Assembly: GCA_002423425.1 (NCBI GenBank)
Contig: DIWC01000063.1
Location: 1-20,979, forward strand
Direction: 5' to 3'
Source: Peptococcaceae bacterium UBA6116
Lineage (GTDB): Bacteria > Bacillota > Desulfitobacteriia > Desulfitobacteriales > Syntrophobotulaceae
DNA length: 20,979 bases
Part shown: positions 7,860-15,725 of the stretch, piece after piece
Layout of the letters: each line of letters starts with the position of its first letter
How positions within the stretch are numbered: position 1 is the first letter of the stretch
Position numbers and translations under genes: made by a program
The notes under the pieces: model-generated
Databases searched by the model: none
Told to the model about the DNA's origin: nothing
Seen by the model: only the letters and a program-made list of their open reading frames with translations

Positions 7860-8208
7860 TTAACCGGCATCAAGGCCGTAATTACCGGCCAGAGCTTTTA
7901 AATTTTTTGACCTTTAAGTTCATTAACAACCCGCACGAAGACCTTGGAAACCTGTCCGAAATTTTGCTTGCGTTGTGTAGCATCATAAATCGTAACAGCT
8001 ACGGCAACCTTTGCAATATTCTCAGGGATCTTTTTTAAATCCACTTTGATTTGTTCGTCATCCCCCTTCACCCTCACCGGTAAGATTATCACCAGTATGA
8101 ATGACAGAACTATTGCCGCCTTGCAAATTGTTATAAAAAAATAAAATTCTTGAACCCCTGAAGCTTTGTTATTGACGTCAAACAAGAATTTTGTAAACTA
8201 ATTGTCAC
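7860..8208 (-). pseudogene. TerD family protein, decayed third copy
   Basis: A TerD-like gene broken in several places. A GTG at 8208 with TAGGAGGT just upstream begins ISLQ as in the neighbouring TerD proteins, but then about 45 residues including the first calcium-binding loop are missing. The sequence resumes with FLFDVNNKASGVQEF, a run of seven T shifts the frame, YNNLQGGNSSVIHTGDNLTG follows in a second frame, a run of five G (8062-8066 on the plus strand as C) shifts it again, and GDDEQIKVDLKKIP to FGQVSKVFVRVVNELKG follows. A second deletion then removes the region before the C-terminal GNYGLDAG and its TAA at 7860. A 95-codon open frame (7898-8185) lies inside but mixes real and out-of-frame sequence, so it is not a gene. 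It is a degraded tandem duplicate of the TerD gene upstream. The two homopolymer shifts could be sequencing errors; the deletions could not. Confidence 0.85.
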
Positions 8209-8244
8209 GCTAACCTCCTATAAGAGCTAACCTGAAATCAGGTA

Positions 8245-8817
8245 TTATAGGCCAACATCTTTTACCAGACCGGCTAACCCATTCTGGTAGCCGCTGCCGA
8301 CCGCGTTAAATTTCCATTCTCCGCTGTTTCGATAAAGCTCACCTACGATAATCGCTGTCTCTACGGAAAAATCTTCACCCAAATCATAGCGAATCAGCTC
8401 TTCTCCTGAAGCTTCTTTTAATATCCGCACATAAGCGTTGGATACCTGACCAAAGTTTTGTCTACGTGTCTCTGCATCATAAATGGTAATCGCAAAAGAA
8501 ACCTTTTCGATTTCAGCCGGAACAGACTTCAGATCCACCTTAATTTGTTCATCATCACCATCACCCACTCCGGTCAAATTATCTCCGGTATGGACAACGG
8601 AACCGTTCCCGCCTTGAAGATTGTTAAAGTAGATGAAATCTTTGTCCGAGGATGCCTTGCCCTGGGCATTCAGTAAAAACGCTGAAGCATCCAAGTCAAA
8701 GTCCTGACCACCGTCATATTTGTTAACATCCCAACCTAAACCAACGATTACCTTCGATAAGCCAGGATTAGATTTAGTTAAATCAATTTTTTGTCCTTTT
8801 TGCAGATTAATGGACAT
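8245..8817 (-). CDS. TerD family calcium-binding stress protein (YceD/YceE-like)
   Basis: Canonical single-domain TerD protein of 190 residues. Members bind calcium through two acidic loops, both intact here: DFDLDAS at 39-45 and GDGDDEQIKVDL at 85-96. The rest of the fold is complete, with HTGDNLTG at 76-83, FAITIYDAETRRQNFGQ in the middle and the C-terminal GELYRNSGEWKFNAVGSGY. TerD proteins are cytoplasmic or membrane-associated and are thought to act with TerC and TelA in envelope or metal stress responses; the exact role is not settled. The ATG at 8817 follows GGAGGT. It is 94 bases downstream of the YceC-like gene and directly upstream of the decayed third copy, so the three arose as a tandem array. 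Confidence 0.93.
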   Translation of the reverse strand: MSINLQKGQKIDLTKSNPGLSKVIVGLGWDVNKYDGGQDFDLDASAFLLNAQGKASSDKDFIYFNNLQGGNGSVVHTGDNLTGVGDGDDEQIKVDLKSVPAEIEKVSFAITIYDAETRRQNFGQVSNAYVRILKEASGEELIRYDLGEDFSVETAIIVGELYRNSGEWKFNAVGSGYQNGLAGLVKDVGL

Positions 8818-8911
8818 TTTCTAACACCTCCGAGTCTTTTTTAGTAAGCGTAACTTATTAAGCTTAAAATTTCATTAAAAAAGTTTGCTTGCTCCCCGAT
8901 TATGCTCCGGA

Positions 8912-9523
8912 TTAATATCTGCGCACTAATTCACCAAGAGAGGCGTCCGTTGTACCCTCTCCAATCGCCGCAAATTTCCATTCGTTATTATAGCGATAAA
9001 CTTCAGCACAGATCAAGGCAGTTTTTCCGGCGTAATTATCCGTTAAGCTGAACCGGCACAACTCCTGGTTCGTAGCCGAATTAGCCACTCGGATAAACGC
9101 ATTGGAAATCAAACCAAAATCCTGTTTTCTTTTCTGACAATCATAAATGTTGACAACAAAGACAACTTTTTGAATCTCAGCAGGAATACGACTTAAATCC
9201 ACCAGAATCTGTTCATCATCCCCTTCTCCGGTCCCTGTCAGGTTATCCCCGGTATGTTGAATACTGCCCTCAGGACTCTTCAAATTTCCAAAATAAACGA
9301 GATGTGCTTTTTGAGTGAGTTTATCATTGGCACTTAACATTATGACAGAAGCATCACAATCAATAGGACTACCTCCACTTCCGCCCAATAATCCACTTAA
9401 GAATCCTTTACCGCCAGCTCTGGGTGCTTCATCCCAGCCAAGGCCAATCAGTAATTTAGTCAGACCGGGATTTCCTTTGGTTAAATCGATCTTTTGCCCT
9501 TTTTGCAGATTTATCGAACCCAT
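8912..9523 (-). CDS. TerD family protein with glycine-rich insertion (YceC-like)
   Basis: TerD-domain protein of 203 residues beginning MGSINLQKGQKIDLTKGNPG like its neighbours. It differs by a Gly-rich insertion at about 36-53 (KGFLSGLLGGSGGS) placed just before the first calcium loop, and that loop reads SPIDCDAS (52-59) instead of DFDLDAS, losing one acidic residue and gaining a cysteine. The second loop, GEGDDEQILVDL, is intact. B. subtilis YceC, the first gene of the yceCDEFGH operon, has the same kind of insertion as far as I recall, so this is probably its counterpart. The ATG at 9523 follows GAAGGTG by five bases. About 136 bases separate it from the HAD gene upstream, enough for its own promoter, although none is clear. 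Confidence 0.9.
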   Translation of the reverse strand: MGSINLQKGQKIDLTKGNPGLTKLLIGLGWDEAPRAGGKGFLSGLLGGSGGSPIDCDASVIMLSANDKLTQKAHLVYFGNLKSPEGSIQHTGDNLTGTGEGDDEQILVDLSRIPAEIQKVVFVVNIYDCQKRKQDFGLISNAFIRVANSATNQELCRFSLTDNYAGKTALICAEVYRYNNEWKFAAIGEGTTDASLGELVRRY

Positions 9524-9659
9524 TTTTTCACCTTCCGCTAATAAAACTAACTGTAATAATATTCTTCAATCAGAAATAAAAACCTTCTTTTCGGCAGCAA
9601 ATTTCCTATTAAAAATATGCCCTATTCTTAGCAAAGCTAAACAAAGCCCTAGTGTTTTT

Positions 9660-10517
9660 TCAAAATTCGACCTTCCTTCTCCCGTTATTTTGTCCTTCAT
9701 AGTAACATAATACCTCATCTAAAATTTCTTCCGAACTCAAAATGCCCGTTGCCTTTGTAAAATTTAACTTTAGCCCTTCCAAACCTCCTTGTGTAAACAA
9801 ACGGTAGATTTCTCCATGAGGAGGTGCCAGGGCAAAATCAGCGGATTGAAGCATATCCAGATCAAGTAGGGAATCTCCGGCTGCCACAAGGCCTGATATC
9901 TGTTCCCGCCCCCTGATATAATTTATGGCTTTTACTTTGCTCACCATAGCCGGAACGAAATAGATTTTTCGGTTCTGAATGGATAAATGCCAACCCCCCT
10001 CCTTAGCCCATTGTCCGAAAGCCGCTATCTCCGGTTCCGGAATCTTCTCCCGCTTAACAACACAATAATAAAACAAATCATCCGCTATTCTGTCCGTTAA
10101 AAACCACTCTGCCTGTTTAAGCTTGTTGAAGTTTTCCAATATTTCGGTCAATGGAAGACATCCTTGGCGGACAGACTCTCGTACCCGCCGGTTCCACTCC
10201 AGATCAGGCTGACCCTGAATGAGAATATTCCCCCCATTGCTTGTTACCGCATACTTAGGTATAATCATTTCTTGAAAAATTACAATTCTTCGGTATTGTT
10301 CGATAGTACGTGTTGTCACCGGAATAAATAAAACCTTCCTGACCAATTTTCTAAGCTGCACAATGGCCCTTTTCGTCATATAGGTTACCTCGCGGCCATC
10401 CTTAAACTCCACCGGAGATACCGCGGCAAGATCACCTTCCGTGGCAAATGAACGCCCAGAGTAAATTAAAGTCTGATCCAAATCGCTGGCAAAGATACAA
10501 AATCCCCCTCTGTCCAA
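9660..10517 (-). CDS. HAD family phosphatase of the Ter-linked biosynthetic module
   Basis: Haloacid dehalogenase superfamily hydrolase with a C2-type cap (Cof/sucrose-phosphatase-like). All four HAD motifs are visible: nucleophile motif DLDQT (Asp12, Asp14), Thr68/Thr69 in PVTTRT, Lys in SKVKAI (194-196), and AAGDSLLDLDM with Asp215 and Asp219. The cap lies between motifs II and III. It probably removes phosphate from a sugar- or ribosyl-phosphate intermediate made by the phosphoribosyltransferase-like enzymes encoded just upstream. The start is uncertain: the TTG at 10517 directly follows an in-frame stop and has no clear ribosome site, while a good AGAGGGGG lies inside the frame, eight bases before an ATC codon that would begin IFASDLDQT. 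Without that extension the protein would start almost at motif I, as many relatives do. Confidence 0.88.
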   Translation of the reverse strand: MDRGGFCIFASDLDQTLIYSGRSFATEGDLAAVSPVEFKDGREVTYMTKRAIVQLRKLVRKVLFIPVTTRTIEQYRRIVIFQEMIIPKYAVTSNGGNILIQGQPDLEWNRRVRESVRQGCLPLTEILENFNKLKQAEWFLTDRIADDLFYYCVVKREKIPEPEIAAFGQWAKEGGWHLSIQNRKIYFVPAMVSKVKAINYIRGREQISGLVAAGDSLLDLDMLQSADFALAPPHGEIYRLFTQGGLEGLKLNFTKATGILSSEEILDEVLCYYEGQNNGRRKVEF

Positions 10518-10580
10518 CTATTTAAGTATTTAGAATTCAGTCATCCGTATTTTAGAATGAGAATACTATCTCCTGACTCC

Positions 10581-11708
10581 TCACTCTACTTTGCTGATAA
10601 TTCCACAGCAAGAATAAGAAAGACCGCGGTATTCCTCGACCGGTACCCCTCGATCGGCTGCCAGCATAAAAATATGTTTAAGGTTGGGATTGTTTTTATC
10701 GTCCACAAGGATTTTCCAAGGCACACGTCTGAGCAAAACCCGGGTGGTTTCACCTACTCCCGGTTTAATGAGATTAATGTCCTCAATTCCGTAATGCTTG
10801 CAGATGGAATGGATATCTTTCAACCCTTGCCACGAAATGTTTTCGGAATATTTTTTTTGCAACTTTAAGGCTTGGGCTCTGGCCCTTGATTCCACTTCCC
10901 TGAAACAGCCGGCAATGGTATCCACAAACAACGCCGATACATCTTCACTTTTGAGCTCCCGATAAAACTTGGCCCCATGAAAATCCGTCTTTCCGATAAG
11001 ATCCCGGCGAAGAACTGTACGACTGACCAAGCCTGAAACCGTGGAGTTTAAGCAAGCACTGGGAATTAAAAAATCCTCCTGGGTACCATATGTCCGGACA
11101 CACCTGCCCGGATCGGCCAAAACCGCTAGATCGGGATTCAATTGATAATCAAATTTATGGGCAAAATCCTGACAGGCCTGGGTTAATACCTGGGTAATTA
11201 CTCCTTTTCCAGTCCAACCATCAATGAATTGGATCTGCCGGTCCTGATAATGTTGCAGAATATAGATAAGAGCGTTCTCATCAACCCCTTTATCCCGGAT
11301 GATGGAAATACTAAAATGAGGAAGTTTTATCCCGTAGATTCGATCCAGATAGCGTTTAATTAAAATTCCGACAGGTGTCCCGGCCCTGGCCAAGGAAACA
11401 AGCACCAGGTTGGTTCCCCTCTTCCTAAAGATCAGTTCGGCCACAGTACCGACGGCTAACGCCACCTTGACTGCTGATTGCTTCAACGTTTTGTAGAATA
11501 ATTTCATATAAACCGGAGAAGGACGAAATTCCACCGGCAGCATTTCAGAATAATGAATACCTCCCTGAATTGCCGCTTCCCGTTCCTGTAAAACAGTTTC
11601 TACCATCACATCACTGATATTCTTAAGCAGAAAAACTACATCCTGAGGACAATAGCTCCCTATCGGTTCCGGCTCAGCTACAAGTATTTCTTTCCACTTT
11701 TTCTCCAT
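10581..11708 (-). CDS. StiP-type phosphoribosyltransferase-like protein with PELOTA RNA-binding domain
   Basis: Protein of 375 residues of the family now named StiP in Pfam (first described as PRTase_1), found with Ter genes. The N-terminal two thirds look like a type-I phosphoribosyltransferase fold: VLVSLARAGTPVGILIKRY at 102-120 and a PRPP-loop-like IQFIDGWTGKGVIT at 159-172. The C-terminal part from about 290 (LKDIHSICKHYGIEDINLI to the Cys-Cys-Gly near the end) fits the small PELOTA-1 domain with an L7Ae-like fold. Its chemistry is unproven; proposals include a transferase step and, from the Pfam renaming, a cysteine protease. The ATG at 11708 follows GGGGG by six bases and overlaps the stop of the preceding gene by one base (TGATG), so the two are translationally coupled. 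An earlier in-frame start at 11741 is less likely. Confidence 0.85.
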   Translation of the reverse strand: MEKKWKEILVAEPEPIGSYCPQDVVFLLKNISDVMVETVLQEREAAIQGGIHYSEMLPVEFRPSPVYMKLFYKTLKQSAVKVALAVGTVAELIFRKRGTNLVLVSLARAGTPVGILIKRYLDRIYGIKLPHFSISIIRDKGVDENALIYILQHYQDRQIQFIDGWTGKGVITQVLTQACQDFAHKFDYQLNPDLAVLADPGRCVRTYGTQEDFLIPSACLNSTVSGLVSRTVLRRDLIGKTDFHGAKFYRELKSEDVSALFVDTIAGCFREVESRARAQALKLQKKYSENISWQGLKDIHSICKHYGIEDINLIKPGVGETTRVLLRRVPWKILVDDKNNPNLKHIFMLAADRGVPVEEYRGLSYSCCGIISKVE

Positions 11709-13117
11709 CAACAACCCCCGCTTTTTTCCGACGGGCCGCAAATAACAATATACACCCTGGGTATTCCTAAGCTTTTTAAGGTATGCCGCAAAGGCCGTAT
11801 TCTATCTTGCGGCCAATCTCTTTCCAGAAAAATATAAAGCTCGTCGTAAAAATCCTGGGGAATATTATAAAGATAATTTTTAATCTCCGAATCCTCTGGA
11901 CTGGGAAAGCAGAAGCGGTTCTTAATAATATCATCCGGCCTGGTGCCTAAGCGAAGAGGACTCCGGGTGGTAGAGTGATAGAGCACCCCGTTCCCCAAGT
12001 GGGCCGCAATGCGCATAGGCAAGTACATGAATTCACCCGTTCCCAGACAAAGGATCCGAGAACCCTGTCGGATGGATTTCAGTTTTTCCCCGATTGTCCG
12101 GGCCAACTCCTCAACTTCCTCCCTATGTTTACTTGTCAACCCGAAACGGCCCGTCGCAAGTAAATATGGCGATTTGTTAATCTCTCCTGTACTATCTATG
12201 GAGTGTGAACTGACTCGATTGCTTACTAGCTCTGTCCCCAATGAAAGGACTTTAATCTCAGACTCAGGTCTATTTCCACTTTTTCCCATTCCATTCGATC
12301 CACACTTTCCAAAACCTGGTTGTCCCGTCACCTCAATCGTTCCGGACAGCAGGGAAAACGTTTGGATCCTAATTCCCAATTCTTGCTCCGTTATCCTGAA
12401 TAGCCTTTGTTCCTCCTCCGATCGCCAATCGAGGATAGATAATATCCCATATTCCTTTCGCGGAAATTTCTGTTGGATCGCTCTAATAATGTTCAGCACA
12501 GTCTTCCCGGTTGTTATTTCATCATCGACAAAGACAATGGGATGATCACCGTGAAATAACTCCGGCTCCAAACAATAACACCGGTGGGCTACGGCGTGCG
12601 AATGCTCTTCTGCAAAACTAATGGTTGAAACCAACCCCTGAATAAGCTCCCGGGTCGTATGAATATACCCGCAATTCCCGGCGAAACAATTGAAAATACT
12701 ATAGCCTAAGGCGGTGGCCGTTTCAGCGAAGCCAATAAATACAGTTTTGTCCGGTATCCTCAGGGGATTGTCCATCACTTTTCCATAAACAGCGGCGGCC
12801 TTTTCCTTATGAGCAAACGTTTGCATAATCTCAAGCAAACAGGGAGTTTCAATCTGGTAAATTTGCTGGAGATACCCTGCTGCTAAAGCCGCCCCGCCTA
12901 ATAAAGAAAGATAGGGATCTACTGCCAGATGCTTTCCTAATATTTTGCTGACAAAAAGAAACCCCCTTTTTTTGTTATGGCGCATCGCCATTGCAAACAG
13001 AGAATCCAATCCCAATTGAAAGGGATTGCTCTCCAGCTTGATCGAAATCCGAAAATCGGAATCAAGGTTATAAGTAACTTTCTGTGGGTAGCAAACAGGT
13101 GAAGTTATGATGTCCAT
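11708..13117 (-). CDS. Phosphoribosyltransferase with C-terminal TRSP domain
   Basis: Two-domain protein of 469 residues. The N-terminal domain is a phosphoribosyltransferase (PRTase_2 type) with a clear PRPP-binding loop VFVDDEITTGKT at 195-206, preceded by the substrate-side FIGFAETATALGYS. After a variable linker (about 265-310) comes the TRSP domain, named for the motif seen here as TTRSPLR (383-389), with ILCLGTGEFMYLP before it and VYIVICGPSE at the end. It would transfer ribose 5-phosphate from PRPP, or the reverse, to an unknown base-like acceptor. The ATG at 13117 is favoured over one at 13129 because GGGG lies eight bases before it. The start lies inside the end of the aldolase gene, overlapping it by 50 bases in another frame, and the stop overlaps the StiP start. 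Confidence 0.88.
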   Translation of the reverse strand: MDIITSPVCYPQKVTYNLDSDFRISIKLESNPFQLGLDSLFAMAMRHNKKRGFLFVSKILGKHLAVDPYLSLLGGAALAAGYLQQIYQIETPCLLEIMQTFAHKEKAAAVYGKVMDNPLRIPDKTVFIGFAETATALGYSIFNCFAGNCGYIHTTRELIQGLVSTISFAEEHSHAVAHRCYCLEPELFHGDHPIVFVDDEITTGKTVLNIIRAIQQKFPRKEYGILSILDWRSEEEQRLFRITEQELGIRIQTFSLLSGTIEVTGQPGFGKCGSNGMGKSGNRPESEIKVLSLGTELVSNRVSSHSIDSTGEINKSPYLLATGRFGLTSKHREEVEELARTIGEKLKSIRQGSRILCLGTGEFMYLPMRIAAHLGNGVLYHSTTRSPLRLGTRPDDIIKNRFCFPSPEDSEIKNYLYNIPQDFYDELYIFLERDWPQDRIRPLRHTLKSLGIPRVYIVICGPSEKSGGC

Positions 13118-14258
13118 GAAATACCCCATAAATCTTTGCTCTGATAATAATTCGCTTAGCCCAATAAGAGTGAGGCTTAATCTCGTTCATTTTATTAACA
13201 TATTGACTTTGCACCACACCTTTTTGGCCATCATTATTGTCTAAAATAGTGCAAGCATCAGTATATTCCTCATGATTGACAACATATAAAGCCTGAACAG
13301 GGATAATGTGGCTGGGATGAATCACGGTTTTCCCCATCAATCCGTTTTCTTTATCCAGGATAACCTCCCTAATCAAACCGTCAATATATTTATTAAGTAA
13401 CTTCTCCCTGTTTTTTTTCCCTGAAACCTTATTTTCTTCCTGAAATGGGGATATCCGAAGCTGGGGTTTTAAGATCCTCTCCGCACTGGCAAAATATTCC
13501 CAGACAGGTCCTGAAACCACATACGGACTATTCTGCCGCCTAAAAATATTTATTATATCCCCAATGCAATCGCGAATCACGGCAATATCATACGCGGTGA
13601 CATCAGGCCCTCTTCTGATTCCAAATAAGCCAGAAAAATCGGTCGCTCCAATCCTGACATTTAAAATCAAGTCCTGGTAAATATCTAATAAATGGCGCAT
13701 TTCCAACAAATGATTAATTCTTGATTCCGGGTAAATGATTCCCGGTGTTTCCAAAATAGGCATTGCATAAAGCCTTAGGCCCTTCTCGGCGTTGAATCGC
13801 CTTAGCCTTTCTAAATATGAAGCCCCGTTCTCTAGCGAAAATTTTGGGAAAACAAAACCGGTCAATAAATCCGCCTGATCCTGAAACTGTTCAAGAAGGC
13901 GTACCATCTGTTCCGAATCGCGTACCCTGATAAAGATAAGCGGCAGCATTTCCGGCTCAAGCATCCCTTCATTAATTCGTTGCGCTAATCGCTGAATTTG
14001 ATCAACTAAATGCTTTTCTGCAGCTTCTACTTGATGGTCACCTATTGCATCTTCCAAACAGAGAACCATAGACACCATCCCGCTATGTTTCCCGGAGACA
14101 ATCTCTTCGGCAATATGAAGCCGGGTTGCCGGCATGTAAAGAAGGGCGCCCACCGCGTGGGCGAGAATTTCCCGCTCAGTTTTTTTATTAAAAGAGCCGG
14201 GAAAATTATAAAAAGTTTTTTCTCTCATCTCTTCCGACAGATAATTAAAATATTGCAT
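13068..14258 (-). CDS. HpcH/HpaI-citrate lyase-like C-C bond lyase of the Ter-linked module
   Basis: TIM-barrel enzyme of 396 residues related to the CitE/HpcH aldolase superfamily (Pfam C-C_Bond_Lyase type). Seen are CLEDAIGD at 67-74, the arginine pair in FIRVRD (111 and 113), VFPKF with Lys139, the metal ligand Glu170 in PILETPG, and Asp207 in RIGATDFSGLFGIRRG, matching the metal-binding Glu/Asp of the superfamily. GKTVIHPSHI near 320 corresponds to the conserved barrel end. It would cleave or form a carbon-carbon bond in a keto-acid-like substrate, feeding or trimming the product of the phosphoribosyltransferase steps. The ATG at 14258 follows GGAGGAGG by six bases. It begins the enzyme block, 126 bases after the TerD-TerB fusion gene, and its 3' end overlaps the next gene by 50 bases. 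Confidence 0.88.
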   Translation of the reverse strand: MQYFNYLSEEMREKTFYNFPGSFNKKTEREILAHAVGALLYMPATRLHIAEEIVSGKHSGMVSMVLCLEDAIGDHQVEAAEKHLVDQIQRLAQRINEGMLEPEMLPLIFIRVRDSEQMVRLLEQFQDQADLLTGFVFPKFSLENGASYLERLRRFNAEKGLRLYAMPILETPGIIYPESRINHLLEMRHLLDIYQDLILNVRIGATDFSGLFGIRRGPDVTAYDIAVIRDCIGDIINIFRRQNSPYVVSGPVWEYFASAERILKPQLRISPFQEENKVSGKKNREKLLNKYIDGLIREVILDKENGLMGKTVIHPSHIIPVQALYVVNHEEYTDACTILDNNDGQKGVVQSQYVNKMNEIKPHSYWAKRIIIRAKIYGVFHGHHNFTCLLPTESYL

Positions 14259-14383
14259 ATTGTGCCTCCTCCCGTCCTTTTTCTAATTGGTGTTAACTTC
14301 TATACATATTCTACTAATATATTCCATTTCCTTCCGGAAGTCATCCTTATCAGGCTCAATAAAATATACCTTTTTTCAGCATT

Positions 14384-15700
14384 CTAATAAATAAATTCCC
14401 TGGGATCCAGAGATACTTCCCGACAAATTTCTTCAACGATCTGCTTTTCCACCGGTGCAAACTCGCCGTCGGCATACGCTATGGCACAGCAAAACCGAAT
14501 GACAAGCCGGGAAGCTTCCGGTTTGCGGGTTAATTTGCCAACGGCTCTCAACGCTTCGGCCTTACCCATGATAAAATCACTCCGAAGCCGCTGCACATAG
14601 TAATTAAACCTGGAAGTCACTTCGGTGATATTGACTCCTCGCATCTCCTGACTCGTCTGAAAATACTGAATCAGCTTGCTTTGTTCAGCGGGATCCAATA
14701 CACCGTCAGCCATAGATACCAACGCCCCTCCCGCAACCAGTGCTTCAGTCAAATCCTGGCCCTTATATTTGTTCACGACATTCCGCGCACTTTCCGTCTG
14801 CCGCTGCATCCACTGTGCAGCATTATAATTGTTGGCTCCGGTCCAACGCTCTCCGCAGCTCCTGCAAGCAAACTCCATATTTTTGGTGCCGATAAATCCG
14901 GCCAACAAACCAACCGGCCCCAGTAATAGTCCGCCCACGGCGGCTTTCCCTAAACCAAAGCCTTTTTTACCGGCCGTCACCTGAGAGGATTGACAACGCG
15001 GGCATTGCAATCCATTGTTTTCCGATACGTACCCACCCTGTGGAACCTGCCCATAAGATGGCTGATACGTCTGCCTATCGACCGACTGCCTGTTGATCGG
15101 CGGACTCGGGCTCTGATCTTCTTCCACTTCCAGCCCGAAATTCCGGCATAAAACAGCCAGTCCCCCCTGGAAACCGCTGCCCAAAGCATTAAATTTCCAT
15201 TCCCCGTTATACTGGTAAAGCTCTGCCGCCACCAGTGCGGTTTCTACTGAAAATTCCTGGCCTAGCTCATATTGGAGCAGCAGTTCATTGTTGTCCGAAT
15301 TAACAACCCTCACATATGAATTCTTTATATCCCCAAAACTTTGCCGTTTTACCTGAGCATCATTAATCGTAATAGTAAAAGCAATCTTGGTAATCCGAGA
15401 CGGAATCGCAGGCAGGTTAATCTTAATCTGTTCGGCATCCCCATCGCCCGAACCAAGCTTGTTATCCCCACTATGGACAACTGAACCCTGTCCGCCGGAA
15501 GGATTGTTATAGTATACAAAATCCCTGTCATTTTCCACTTTTCCGGAAACCCCTAACAAGAAGGCCGATGCGTCGATATCAAAACTGTAGCTGCTGGATG
15601 CCTGGTTAGGTGACCAGCCTAACCCAACAATAATATTTTTCAGGTTGGGATTTGCTTTAGTGAGGTCCGCTTTTTGACCTTTACTCAGTTTGACCGCCAT
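14384..15700 (-). CDS. TerD-zinc ribbon-TerB fusion protein
   Basis: Protein of 438 residues with three parts. Residues 1-192 are a TerD domain; its first calcium loop is FDIDAS (40-45), while the second reads GDGDAEQ (85-91), so Ala89 replaces an acidic residue found in the neighbouring TerD. A Pro/Gln-rich linker follows, then a split zinc ribbon with Cys233, Cys236, Cys279 and Cys282, between which lies a Gly-rich hydrophobic stretch (GLLLGPVGLLAGFIG) that could touch the membrane. Residues 315-438 are a TerB-like helical domain with two acidic metal motifs, MADGVLDPAEQ and YADGEFAPVEKQ. It likely senses or holds metal and links the TerD and TerB functions on one chain. The start is ATG 15700, matching relatives; a GTG at 15706 is nearer an AAAGGT site and is possible. 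It follows telA with a gap of only 19-25 bases, so it is in its operon. Confidence 0.9.
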   Translation of the reverse strand: MAVKLSKGQKADLTKANPNLKNIIVGLGWSPNQASSSYSFDIDASAFLLGVSGKVENDRDFVYYNNPSGGQGSVVHSGDNKLGSGDGDAEQIKINLPAIPSRITKIAFTITINDAQVKRQSFGDIKNSYVRVVNSDNNELLLQYELGQEFSVETALVAAELYQYNGEWKFNALGSGFQGGLAVLCRNFGLEVEEDQSPSPPINRQSVDRQTYQPSYGQVPQGGYVSENNGLQCPRCQSSQVTAGKKGFGLGKAAVGGLLLGPVGLLAGFIGTKNMEFACRSCGERWTGANNYNAAQWMQRQTESARNVVNKYKGQDLTEALVAGGALVSMADGVLDPAEQSKLIQYFQTSQEMRGVNITEVTSRFNYYVQRLRSDFIMGKAEALRAVGKLTRKPEASRLVIRFCCAIAYADGEFAPVEKQIVEEICREVSLDPREFIY

Positions 15701-15725
15701 ATCCACTTCTACCTTTCTTGTTCTT

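Noticed and set aside
7898..8185. 95-codon minus-strand open frame as a hypothetical gene
   Set aside because: Its first half is TerD sequence read out of frame and its second half is TerD in frame; the real ancestral start is the GTG at 8208. It is part of the pseudogene.
8230..8243. Small palindrome ACCTGAAATCAGGT after the intact TerD gene
   Set aside because: The stem is at most four to six pairs with hardly any loop and no T-run; it is more likely chance than a terminator or operator.
9315..9710. 131-codon plus-strand open frame
   Set aside because: It crosses the start of the YceC-like gene and the end of the HAD gene on the other strand, both well supported.
12009..12545. 178-codon plus-strand open frame
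   Set aside because: It lies wholly opposite the PRTase-TRSP gene, whose domains and ribosome site are clear; no ribosome site or recognisable protein pattern supports the plus-strand frame.
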